A stretch of DNA of 64,000 bases from Volutella citrinella (lineage: Eukaryota > Ascomycota > Sordariomycetes > Hypocreales > Nectriaceae), in NCBI GenBank assembly GCA_034401135.1, contig JAWZSP010000003.1:5208001-5272000 (forward strand), read 5' to 3'. The notes beneath the pieces were generated by a model. That model saw nothing but the letters and a program-made list of their open reading frames with translations, was not told the DNA's origin and did not search any database. Made by a program: the position numbers and the translations under genes. Each line of letters opens with the position of its first letter. Position 1 is the first letter of the stretch. Below, piece by piece: positions 52,665 through 63,156 of the stretch.

Positions 52665-53858
52665 ATGTGTGCCCAAGATGAAGCAACAGGCGCTGAGCCA
52701 GCCGAGCCAGCGCCGCAACAGCAGTATGACGAGCCGTTCCCATGGCACCTCGGAGTCTTTGACGCCCACAACCATATCGGCGAGAGGATACTATCGGTCG
52801 CTAACTTGCCCGAAATGAAGGCCCGAGGCGTTGCCATCATGGCCACTCGCACTCAGGACCAGCCTCTAATCGCCGACATCGCGGCGACCCATGGAATCCG
52901 GAGCCGGAACTGCCTGACTCAGAATCAGACGGTGGTTGTTGCGGGCTATGGCCGGCATCCCTGGTTTTCTCACGAGCTGTATGATGACTCAAGCCCAGAG
53001 CCAACGTTTGAACAATCCGAGGACTTGGAAATGTCAAAGGCGAAGCATTATCGAGCGATTCTGAGCCCCAGCCCCGAAGATCCTGCTTTCTGGGAGGATT
53101 TGCCAACTCCAATCCCTCTGTCGAGATTTATTGCGGAAACGAGAACCAGACTAGAAGCAGATCCCTTGGCCATGGTGGGAGAGATTGGCATGGACAAGCC
53201 CTTCCGCCTGCCAATGCAGCGAGAAAAGGGGGCAGTTCAAGATCCAGCGCGGACACCGGGGGGACGACAACGCCGACCACTGAGCCCGCACCACATCAGC
53301 ATCGCGCACCAAAAAGCCGTCTTCATGGCGCACCTGCGACTGGCTGGCGAAATGGGACGAGCTGTCAGTGTGCATGGTGTCCAAGTGCACGGCCTGCTCT
53401 ATGATGCCCTGAATGCGAGTTGGAAGGGCCACGAGCTCAAAGGCAGACGGGCGAGAGAGAAGCTGGAAAAGGAACAAGCCAACGGCACTCCGCCAGCACC
53501 CTCCATTCCCAAACCTTTCCCGCCTCGAATATGCCTTCACTCGTTCAGTGGAAAGTCCGACGCCGTGAAGCAGTATCTCAAACCCAATATCCCAGCCAAG
53601 ATCTTCTTCTCCTTCTCCAAGAGGAACAATCTGTCAACCAAAGACGCGAGGACCAAAACAGAAGACGCTTTACGCATGATCCCGGACGACAGGGTGCTGG
53701 TTGAGAGTGACCTGCACAATGCCGGCGAGGGGATGGATGCCGAGCTCGAGGACATGTACCGAGCCATATGCCGATTTAAGAAGTGGACTCTCGAGTATGG
53801 GGTTGGACGAATAGCGAAGAACTACGAGGAGTTTGTATTTGATGCAATTAGGAACTAG
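52665..53858 (+). CDS. scn1: TatD-family metal-dependent hydrolase, Scn1-like
   Basis: A single exon of 397 codons. The metal-binding HxH motif occurs as FDAHNHIGE near residue 35. Further TatD-like features are VVAGYGRHPWFSHEL, AMVGEIGMDKPFR (the catalytic Glu region), VSVHGVQVHG, RICLHSFSGKSDAV (conserved His), and RVLVESDLHNAG (the late Asp). Insertions, including a Lys/Glu-rich segment around residues 255-280, match fungal Cut9-interacting Scn1-type proteins. Scn1 in fission yeast is a suppressor or partner in anaphase-promoting complex genetics; TatD proteins elsewhere are nucleases, and the enzymatic role of the fungal group is not known. It is convergent with the nitrilase gene, whose stop is 85 bases away. 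Confidence 0.86.
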   Translation: MCAQDEATGAEPAEPAPQQQYDEPFPWHLGVFDAHNHIGERILSVANLPEMKARGVAIMATRTQDQPLIADIAATHGIRSRNCLTQNQTVVVAGYGRHPWFSHELYDDSSPEPTFEQSEDLEMSKAKHYRAILSPSPEDPAFWEDLPTPIPLSRFIAETRTRLEADPLAMVGEIGMDKPFRLPMQREKGAVQDPARTPGGRQRRPLSPHHISIAHQKAVFMAHLRLAGEMGRAVSVHGVQVHGLLYDALNASWKGHELKGRRAREKLEKEQANGTPPAPSIPKPFPPRICLHSFSGKSDAVKQYLKPNIPAKIFFSFSKRNNLSTKDARTKTEDALRMIPDDRVLVESDLHNAGEGMDAELEDMYRAICRFKKWTLEYGVGRIAKNYEEFVFDAIRN

Positions 53859-53943
53859 ACTATCATGGCCAGCGAGAATATGATGTACTGTTATTTTATC
53901 ACGAAATGCAACCCTCTGCCAGCCAGTATTGCCGCAGCGTCGC

Positions 53944-55284
53944 TCAGGCCTCAGACAGAGTATCAAAGTCAGCTGCAGTCGACTGGCCGGATCCTGCGCT
54001 CTCGCCAGCATTGGATATTGGCTTTCCCAGCCCCAGCCGCTCCAGTGTGCTCGGGAACTTCGTAGGATCCGTGGCGTTCGCATCCACGATGTACGTCTTG
54101 GGCGTATTGTCGACCAGCAGGCGAATCAGGTCCGGGCGCATATAGTGCCCCCCCTTTGTCGGTCATCTGGCGTTAGCACATTGCTCTACTGATCAAGGCA
54201 CGGATACATACGAAATCAGCCAGTCTCTTAGTCAGGAGGTTCTCGTCCAGGTCGATATCGACGACTAGGATGCCGTCGAATGTCTTGGCCGGGTCGTCGA
54301 CGGCTCGGAAGCCATCCGGGCGGTAGATGCGGGCGAAGCCGTTGCCGATGACGGCTGCTTCGTTGTCCAGCGCGGCGGCGTCGTCTTTCAGTCTGCGAGG
54401 GAGGTTCAGTCGCGCGCCTTCGCGGGTGACGAGCTGCGTGGGCGCAAGGGTCCAGGTTCCCGTCTCGTAGGCGTATGCGGGGGTCACCAGCTCGGACTGC
54501 ATCTCAGAGATGTTGGTGTACGGGTCAGGGTAGGTGAGGGTGGACGCAGGTGGATAGACGGGCCACGCGGCGACATGGACCTGCTCGTGGAGAGTGCAAG
54601 CATGTGCCTTCAAGAAGGGGTTCATCTATTCTCCGTCAGCAGACCTCCCCGGCCGTAGAGTGTTTTGGATCGTCACACATTCTCCCAGCAGTTGAGATGG
54701 CCGAGCGCGCCAATCTCAGTCTCAACGACGCTGTTGAGCGAGTCGCCAGAGCCCTCGCCAAAGACAAGGCGCTCGACGTGTGTGGGCTTGATCTTGCGGC
54801 GGTGGTTAATGACTACGCCAGCTGGGTTGATGATGATCTGAGCCATGTAAAGGCTGTTGCCGTCAATCTCCGAGTAGCCAAGAGAAACGTAGATTTGGGC
54901 ACTCTTTGCAGCAGTTCGAATGCGTCGCATCTCGTCCGAGTCGGGGCGGAGACTATTCTGGTGATATTCCTTGAGCAGAGGCAGTGAGTCCTGGTAGTTG
55001 ACGCGCCACTGCCAGTATGGGTATCTAGTGCTGGTGTCAGACTACTTTGCAAATCGGCCAGCAGCAACATCTTACCCTGGGATCCCTGTCTATTGTTAGA
55101 GCCGTATAACTCATAGGCCGATGTCACGGTGCTTACATGTTTCCGGAAAGGCAATGAGCTTGCAGCCCTTCTTGCCAGCCTCTTCGATGAGAAAAATGGT
55201 CTTCTTGACGGACTTTTCCAAGTCAAACCATCCTGGCTCGGACTGAACACAGGCAGCTTTGTACTGGCGGATAGTAGCAGGCAT
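53944..55284 (-). CDS. Nitrilase-superfamily enzyme, cyanide-hydratase type
   Basis: Five exons on the minus strand: 55284-55137, a 10-nt microexon 55085-55076, 55024-54679, 54625-54212 and 54153-53944, giving 375 residues. The Glu-Lys-Cys triad is clear: E48 in KLIAFPET, K130 in [12 protein letters not shown], and C165 in [14 protein letters not shown]. The CWENMNPFLK and [12 protein letters not shown] blocks are those of fungal cyanide hydratases (HCN to formamide) and close nitrilases; arylacetonitrilases usually have a different sequence after the Cys. The end [16 protein letters not shown] also fits. The last acceptor (aaag before 54153) is non-optimal and sits in a run of seven G; the nicer cag acceptor 16 bases earlier would shift the frame. 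Start at 55284 by family alignment. Confidence 0.87.
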
Positions 55285-56481
55285 ATTGGAATAGAGTTGA
55301 GTTGTTGAGGTGTCGAGTTGGTCAAATGTTTGATGGCTGTGTTGGCGTAGAACTGTGAGTGATACAACTGGAATAGAGCTGGAATTTACGATCATTTTAT
55401 GCTAAATCTTTTGGATACAATTCTTGTTCACTCCTTCAGACACTCAAGGCTATCTTGGCCGCGCCGCAGTTGCCGACGCATCGGCATCATCGCGACGTAG
55501 CAAGGGAGAATGGCTGCATACATCGTACAACTGATAAGAGTAGAAGCCAATTGCAAGCATCACAGGATACTTTGTGAAGGGTTTCCAGTGTATAGGCGAC
55601 TGATAACGATGGTTGAGACAATCGGATCTCCGTGGGGGATTGGCCGCACGCCGCAGGTTGTTCGCCGCTGCGGCCCGCAACCTCCGCCGCAGCAAGTGAG
55701 GACAAGCAAGCCGGCGAGTGCTGGCAGATAAGACTATCTAGGGTCGCAACCAGAAAAGTATGTGTAGCATACAGCCGCGCGGACAGGATGGCGTGGTTTG
55801 AATGCCGACTCCCCGAGAAACTCCGCGACTAAATCGCCTCTCGGCGGCTGTGTTGAGAGAACAGTTCCAAAGGAAGTCGTTCCAGTACTATTTTATTAAT
55901 TCAAAATTCGTTGAATATTAGACATGACTTTGCAAAAGCTATAATCGATCCTTTTAAACGCAGGTGTGACAAACGGCCTGGTGTGGAGCAGGGGGCTGGG
56001 TCACAGACGTTTCAGTATCCTGAACAGCAGCGCATCTCCTCATTGCTTCGCCCCAAGAAATATGTCGTTCGATATATCAGCATCATCCTTTAATCTTCAA
56101 CGGTGTTTTGCAGCTTAATTTAGACCAAGACACCATCGATTGTGGGGGCATTGACGAGTAGATGAACTATATCCGCCCACTGAAATTGCAATAAGCACGC
56201 TCATACAAAACCCTTGCAGTCCACTACGGCAAGGATCCCCCACCTTTTTGTGCCGCGCGTTGCCCTGGAGCCGGAGCTAACAGAGTATGAGTCGATGCTG
56301 CTAATTTGGTTTGTACGGCACAGGCGGAGAGAAAACTTGGGCTGTTTCAGATGGAGCTTATCTTGGACATTGACCAGGATTCAATATTTTGACCAGTCCA
56401 GATGGCCAAGGCTTGTGAAAGTAGTGAATAGAATCAACATTCCGGGTATCAAAGCAACTATCTGTATAACTTGGTCATGCA
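55285..56481. other. Spacer, no gene recognised
   Basis: It contains the nitrilase upstream region and the 3' flank of the rhodopsin-domain gene. AT-rich around 55890-55920. Short frames only. Confidence 0.35.
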
Positions 56482-57885
56482 CTAGCTATACGCCATGCCG
56501 ACCTTCTCCTCCTCGTGCTCATCGCGGCTGTGCGTGACAACCGTCACCTGCGTGCTAATCTTGATCCCCCGCTCCTCCAGCGAGTTGCGCTTACTCGTCA
56601 TGCCTGACCTCGAGCTCGGTGGCCCTCCCGACACCTTGCACGTGAGCTCGACCTCGTCGTCCTCCATGACAAATGTGGACAGGTTTGGCAGCGCCGATGC
56701 GTGGAAGCGGCCGGTGCTGCGCTTGTTTGTGGTGTGTGGCGTCCCCGTGTGGTTCGGTGTGCCGTTTGTATAATATCTTCCATTCGACCTCTTGGTCCTC
56801 CCTAGGCGGAATAGAGGCGCGTAGGTTGGCAGACAGGCCGAGATGATGGCCACGGATGGCTCGATGCTCGACCAGGCCAGACTGGCGCCCAACCACCACG
56901 TCTGGTCCTTGTTGGTGAAAAGTTCGTTTAAGCAGTAAATGCGCACCACTCCCGCAATGCAGACACTGATTCAAGTTAGAATGGTTGCCCATGGTATGCC
57001 ACAGGCCTCTCGACTTACAATCCACCAAGCATCATGATACCAATAATCGAAGCCTTCAGCTTCAAGCTCAACTGCAAGTCCAGAATTCGGGGTATCGGAA
57101 CGACGAGAATAATTGCATCGTTGATCAAGTTGACGATGCCAATGATGAGAAAGTAAAGTTCAATGTTGATGCAGTATCCCTCGGCGCCAATGTATTGCTC
57201 CCAGTAAAAGCTCACAGGTCGACACGCGCACGCCATGGTGATCCACATGACAAAGGGATAGGCGATGGCGAGGAAGGTGGCAACCCAAAACAAAAAAGAG
57301 TACAAGCCCCAGGGTGCTTGCTTGATGTGGAAAAGGCGGTGGTAGAAGAGCAAGATGCTGAGTTTTGTCGTCGTGACGGCGAGGGCGTATATGGAGGGTT
57401 CGGCGTACACGAGCTGGTATTGTCAATGGCGGCGTCCTACACACGAGCTAGTTGATTGAAATACCTTTAGGAGCTTCATTACGCGAGGGACGTTTGTAGT
57501 CCAAATGTGTTCACCAGCGCCGTATGATCCGGCTGTTGGTCAGATTAGCGACTATGGCATCTCGGCACGAATACAAGGTTCTTACCAACAATGGTCATTG
57601 CTACCGTCACTGCGGCGCCTATCTGCAGCCAGTGTCAGTTGATGTTGGTCCCAAAGACAACTCTGTTCCACGTACAACGCTTATAAAGATTGCTGTATCA
57701 TCCCACCACAGCTTGGGACCGCGCATTCGGCGCACGTAGAAGCGCAGCGCCACGGCGGCAATGGCCAGGCCAAGGGCGACGCACACGACAATGTTGTGCG
57801 TCACTACAAGCTGGGCGTCGAGGTCCAGGCCCTCGGGAGGGGCCCCAAAGGCCATCAAAATGACCGGGTCGATTGGCTTGGCCAT
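56482..57885 (-). CDS. Rhodopsin-domain (Pth11-related) seven-helix membrane protein
   Basis: Five exons on the minus strand (57885-57676, 57622-57586, 57532-57465, 57413-57019, 56965-56482) join to 397 residues. Seven hydrophobic segments run from VTHNIVVCVALGLAIAAVAL to a last helix around LGASLAWSSIEPSVAIISA. Typical family blocks are RFYVRRMRGPKLWWDD, LAVTTTKLSILLFYHRLF, CRPVSFYWEQYIGAEGYC and NDAIILVVPIPRI. The C-terminal 110 residues are cytosolic, Thr/Asn/Ser-rich. Family members are plasma-membrane proteins, some Pth11-like receptors; there is no N-terminal CFEM domain here. Ligand unknown. An in-frame ATG at 57945 would add 20 residues; I chose 57885 because the added part looks like leader. 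Confidence 0.87.
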
Positions 57886-59594
57886 GAGTGCTAGGCTTGG
57901 ACGGCGGCCTGGCGAAGAGCAACCAGATGCATCATCCTCCTCCACAGGTTCACGCCCAAGAAAGGGCCAGGGCAGTGGGATTTAAACATTGCAGCTCGGC
58001 CGGACGGTGCTGCGGACAGACAACCTTGCAGGATTCCCCACTGCCCGCCATTTGAGGAATTGCACTTCATATCGGACAACCTTGCAAACGGGCGACTCTT
58101 ACGACGCAGGGCCGCCTCAGTCGGCACGACGACTTTGCACGGCACGTGGGGTAACTGACAGCCGATGAAAAAGAAAGGAACTGGTCCGTGGCATGACGGT
58201 GCCGTCGACGCGGGCCTTGGCCTCGCAGCCTTCGGGATTTGGCAGGACGATGGTGGGGACATGATCCATGTCAGGGGGACCGTGATCCCTGGAGCCGCAA
58301 CGTTTTTCACGCCTTGGCCGGGCGGGGAGCCTCACATACATGGGACACACTGCTGCTCGACCCGGCAGCTGTGAAGGCTCTGCAGGCTGGCAGTCGGCCG
58401 GGGGGTATTGAGCATCCCATTAACATGGGTCGAGATGGATCAGCCAACTCACTCGGACCCGTTTGGCCCACAGCCTCGCCACGGCGAATTACCGAGACGA
58501 AAATAAGTCCGGCCCAGGTCTCTGTGGACCGGTGACAGCCCAGCCGGGGGTGGAAAGGCTGAGAGCGGCCGCGCATATCGGGCCACAACAGGCAAGTCGT
58601 CACAGCCGCCGGGTCCGCAGCGAGTGCCGGCCGGCCAGTTGGACAAGACCTCATCTCAATAATAAATTTTATAGACACCTGATGTCAATATTATCTCAGT
58701 GGCCTGTCCCGACTCGGCAGCCCGCTATGAGGGGCTGTCGTCGGCTCATTCGGAAGGGCATCATCACGCCCTTGGCCATCTCGCTCGCCAATATCCCGAG
58801 AACGGACGGCCTCCATCCTCTTCCCCAACCTGGATCAACAAGAGACGGGCCATGCGCTCCGTTCCACGTGGGAGAGAGGCTGCAGGATTCATCCCATTGC
58901 CCTGCTGGACAGGTGCTGCTTCTTCCTGCCGGTTGCATCTGCTATCCGATGACCTCACTCGCGGCCATGCCTTGCAATGATCAGCAGCATACGCCACACG
59001 TCTGACGTACGATGCAGTGAAGATCCTGCCACAGCCCTGGCAGACAGGCTAGACTAGGGCGACGCACGCTCATCTCATCGTCACCTTGACAAAGGCCGCG
59101 CCTGGTGTTTCTCGGCCGAGAACTCAAGCCACCATCCAAGACTATGGTCGACGCTATCCGGGCACCTATGCAGCCAGCCACCAGGCGCACGGATGGGGCG
59201 ATGGTTTTCAGCCATTCACATGGAGTAGTAGCGAGAGCCGAACTCGCAAGACGCCCATTGGCTACCGTCCGAACCGCATGTCGCTATTCCCCAGACCCCG
59301 GTCTGTGCTGGACGGGATGGGACTGCCGCCGTGGCGAGCACTGAAGCAGACCGCCTATGGCTCGCCTAATAAGTGACAATATTGGCCAAGGGTGCGTGAG
59401 TGGTGCTGAATAGGGCAGCTGTCTGGCCGCAAATGGTGCGATGCGGTTCCTGAATCGATGGACGGGAGGATCCTGACGATCATCAACGCAGCGAGGGTTC
59501 GACTTTTCTGCTTCCTGCTGCGATAACCGCTGCTCCCAGAAATAGTACCTGCATGTGCGGTGTACACGCAAGGCACCCGTTGGGGAAGCCCGTG

Positions 59595-59734
59595 GGATTC
59601 GCCAGGACAGGGGGGTCGGCTACCGAAGAGTCTGAGCCTCTGAGACTGCCCATCACAGCCCATCAGTCGCCACAGAGTCGAAATCTCCTGCTCGTCGACG
59701 CGCTAATTACCCCTCACATCGCCGACCGCATTGT
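59595..59734 (+). repeat. Dispersed repeat, part 2, first copy
   Basis: Begins ggattcgccaggacaggg and ends gccgaccgcattg. It matches 60980-61094 with point differences and two small insertions relative to that copy. Confidence 0.8.
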
Positions 59735-60803
59735 CCACGTGGATGCCGTTCACGTTTTAGATACGGAGATTATCAGTGGTGCCGACGCGTTGGATAAGGC
59801 TGTGGCGGATCCTTTGCGCGATGGAGCCAAGTAGTGCCCGTCGCCTTGCCTAACCTGCTATATCGGGCTGGCGCGGCAGACGAGTCAATATAGCTCCGTC
59901 ATCCTTGGCTTTTTGACTAGCTAGAGTCGCTAGACGTATTGCCCTTTTGGATTCGTCTCAATCCAGCCAATCGCAGGGTTTAGACTAATGAAAGCCGCGG
60001 CATGGAGCAATTCACTCGGGATGTCTAGCATTACCAGTAGGTTGTCGTAAGGACGTAGAAGCATGGACGCCCATCATAATTGCGCAACACGACCAGCACT
60101 GCATCATCGATGAGGAAACGAAACTGGAGATTCCCTTGCCACCCATTTACCCCAAAGCGGCATGGCACAGGCAGCGCCATTACTGCCCGTCGGAAAGCAA
60201 GGGCCGTGGGCCTGTGGTTGTTGATCCTACTGCAACCCAACTCCCCCACCTCGTCACCCCCACGCCTCCAAGGCTTGCGCTTGCGTGATATTTGGAGCAG
60301 TCCCCCGGTTCCGTAGGATCTGATATGCGTGTGGCCTCGGTATGCTATACAATGCGTGCAGCCACATTGGGCCAGACTAGAGCATCGTGGACATTCACGA
60401 GAGACAAGGTGGCGAATAGACAGCAGATCCTGACGAGTTGGCGGTCCCAACTATACACTATTGAGCCAACCAGTGCTAGCCGCCTATGCCACGAGATGCC
60501 AATGATCGAAAGAGGTTTAAGCTCGATCCAAACAGAGAATCTACCTGCCTTAGGAGACTGTTCAGGTTAGGTTTGCAAAGTAACATCATCAAGCCGGCAA
60601 CGCACCCCATGTCCAGACTCACAGTCCCACTGTTACTTCCACGTGGGGCATCCAGTTCGCTATAGGCCTATAACTCATGGCGGGTGGCGACAAGTATGCA
60701 ACGTTAAACTGATGGTCGTCTCTCGGCTAGGCAAAAGGTGCTACGACAAAGAGGGCTATGCCTGGGACCTGCAGAACTTGAGACCAGGAACATGTTGCCA
60801 ACT

Positions 60804-61094
60804 AGGCATCCTACTACTTGCTTGGCCCTTTGAAGCTGGGGCAAATCGGCCCGTGGAACTTTTAAATTGAATTAACAGGTACTCTGTGTTTGCTAGCCTA
60901 ATCCAGAGAAACAATGTTTTGCGACTTCCTATCCAATCTGTCGTGACCCATCCCCATTCCTATTCAGACACAGCCTGTAGGATTCGCCAGGACAGGGGAG
61001 GGGAGCCTCTGAGACTGCCCCATCACAGCCCATCAGTTGCCATTCTCCCGCTCGCCGACGCCCTAATTACCCTTCACAACGCCGACCGTATTGC
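60804..61094 (+). repeat. Dispersed repeat, longest copy (parts 1 and 2)
   Basis: The left part (60804-60977) matches 62968-63144: shared words include tttgaagctggggcaa, gagaaacaat, tccaatctgtcgtgacc and cagacacagcctg. The right part (60980-61094) matches 59595-59734: ggattcgccaggacaggg, gcctctgagactgccc, cacagcccatcagt. Both homologies join at 60978-60980, so the complete element is at least 290 bases and the other copies are truncated. Confidence 0.82.
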
Positions 61095-62061
61095 CCATCC
61101 ACCATCAGGCGCCGGGCCTGAAGCCCTCTACAGAGTACCTAGGCTCCACTGCCCTGGGTTTGCCGAAGCCAGGCTCTCTCAGGGCAGTGGGGGCGCCTGG
61201 GGAATTGGTCCAGTGGCTTGGGCGCACCAACAATTAGCGCGCCCGCGACATCACCAGCCCTAAGGCTGGCAGGTTGCTTGCACCTTGTGGGTTTTGACAG
61301 AAATCCCGATGGGGAGAGCGCCTCGGCGCATCACCTTGACAGGCGCCACTACGTACCGCTGAAAAGGATTCTACAGAAAATGAAGAAGAAAAAAACAGTG
61401 TCTTGCAGAGTGTTACTGGTAGACGCTGTATTGGGCATGATGGCTCTGGGGTACTGAAGCAATCAACTGGCCAGTCTTGTCGAGGGCCACTGCGGTTTGA
61501 GCACTTTTGCTCCAGACTTCTTCTAGATGACATGCTTGATCGCTTCGTTTGTTGTTACGGAGACTGTCTATTCTACCGCCTTAGGTGCATTGTCACTCAT
61601 TGGGCGACGATCGATAAGCTCAGTTTGGGACGAGCTGAGGCTTGATGTCTATCTCTGCTTTCTTTCACAAGGGATGCAGCTAGACTGAGAAGATCGCTCT
61701 ATTATTAAACAACCTATACATGCCTTCCTGGGCCCTATGGTAGTCTCAGTTGTTTAAGCTAAGGGAGCTAGTCTTATCCTTATGCTTTTCTAGACAGCTA
61801 GAGGTGCATTGCATCACCTTCACATCGCTACCCTAACTATGACCGCCACCACGACTACGAAGGGACAACAAATGCGGGCAGTCCGCTGTCTATCTGGTCG
61901 TGCCGGGTATAAGTGCCGGATAATGCGCTGGGGAACCCTGCACACGTTCCTCGCAGACCCAGGCATTCCATAAGGGGAAACGAGATATTGCCAGAAGACA
62001 GGGTGGTTTTTGGGGCCCTATGGGATTAGTTGATATTTTCAGGGCTATTGATAGAAAAGGC

Positions 62062-62424
62062 TTACCCAATAACCGGGCAACTAAGGCGGGAAAACTGAAT
62101 CACGTCCTCCTGATAAAAGAATTCGAGAGCGAACATTCCGTTGGAACTCAGAAATCCAGTGAGTCCAGGGAGTTCATGCGACCGGCGGAGAGCCGTCTTA
62201 AAGTCCCAGCTGTCTTGAGTACCGCCGGAGAAGTCGTCGGTGATTGTCATGCTCATCTGGTCAATTGACGCAAACTCTTTCCCAAACTGGAATGCGGCAA
62301 AACTGATGCCGTTGAGATAGACGTTGGTAGGGAGGGTGCATTGGACCGCAGGGACCCTCTGGGGGGCTGCCAGGGCCGAAGGTAAGGAAGCGAGGAAAGT
62401 GGCAAGAATAGTAGTGAGGTGCAT
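62062..62424 (-). CDS. Small secreted protein, unknown family
   Basis: 120 codons in one exon. Residues 1-20 (MHLTTILATFLASLPSALAA) form a good signal peptide. The mature part of about 100 residues has two cysteines (in VQCTLPTN and RLSCPVIG) placed near each end, which could form one disulphide. The central part contains YLNGISFAAFQFGKEFASID and a Phe-rich GMFALEFFYQEDVI segment. I recognise no family. The ATG lies in a good context, and the surrounding 4 kb to the left and 0.7 kb to the right hold no other gene. It may be an effector-like or lineage-specific secreted protein. Possible additional exons were not found. Confidence 0.6.
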   Translation of the reverse strand: MHLTTILATFLASLPSALAAPQRVPAVQCTLPTNVYLNGISFAAFQFGKEFASIDQMSMTITDDFSGGTQDSWDFKTALRRSHELPGLTGFLSSNGMFALEFFYQEDVIQFSRLSCPVIG

Positions 62425-63149
62425 TTTGGCTAGATGCGTAGAGTGTTGGGGGATTGGAGTGTTGTAGTCTGGTGTCTGACAGCTAATGAGTTGAGACTAC
62501 GGTTTCTTGGTAGAGGCATGCAGCGGAATAATGCCAGCTTTTTAAGTACAAGTGTGGGTGATTCCACGACAATTTCTTTCTAGCTAAGCTTATTATTTTC
62601 ACATTCTGCAGGCGTTGTTCCCGGCGATGGTCTGTGTACTCCTCTGCATTGCGCCCAGCTTTAGCTTGACCCATTGGCCATCCTACATGTAGGCTTGGGC
62701 GAATCCTGTGCTTTTATGGCTGCTCTGTCGATAATCAGTGGGCCCTACACCTGGCTGGGTTTTATTCGTGAAGATTTGAGAATGCCTTGGTACGGCTTGG
62801 TTATTAGGGACGAAGGAGGAGGCTAATAAAGAAATCAGGGTCCTAGCCTGCTAAAATGCGTCCTGGGCGCTGACTCGGTGCGCAGTGGATACCTGCAGGA
62901 CATTCAGGAATCGATCCTAAAGGAAGAAACTTGGCATACACCGCATTTCACTTGAACATCGGCATCTAGACATCCTGCTACCTGCTTGGCATTTTGAAGC
63001 TGGGGCAATCGGACCGTGGGACTTTGAATGAACAGGCATACTGACTGTATTAGCTGGCCTAATCTAGAGAAACAATCTTTTGCAACTTCCTTCTTTTTAT
63101 CCAATCTGTCGTGACCTATCCCGATTCCTATCCAGACACAGCCTGATTC
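62425..63149. other. Spacer with a repeat copy
   Basis: Contains the leader of the small secreted protein gene and, at 62968-63144, a truncated repeat copy. No gene. Confidence 0.4.
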
Positions 63150-63156
63150 CTATTCA
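62968..63156 (+). repeat. Dispersed repeat, part 1, second copy, reaching into a coding 3' end
   Basis: Matches 60804-60977 with many point differences. The last piece is duplicated: gattcctatccagacacagcct is followed directly by gattcctattcag, an internal duplication that includes the stop codon of the adjacent leftward gene (63150-63152). Confidence 0.75.

Larger units (their letters stand above)
57886..62061. other. 4.2 kb gene-poor region with degenerate repeats
   Basis: No complete gene found on either strand. It contains two related dispersed repeat copies (59595-59734 and 60804-61094) and several AT-rich patches. A 93-codon frame at 59553-59834 on the plus strand contains VDALITPHIADRIVHVDAVH and overlaps one repeat; it may be a coding relic but I do not recognise it. 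Confidence 0.45.
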
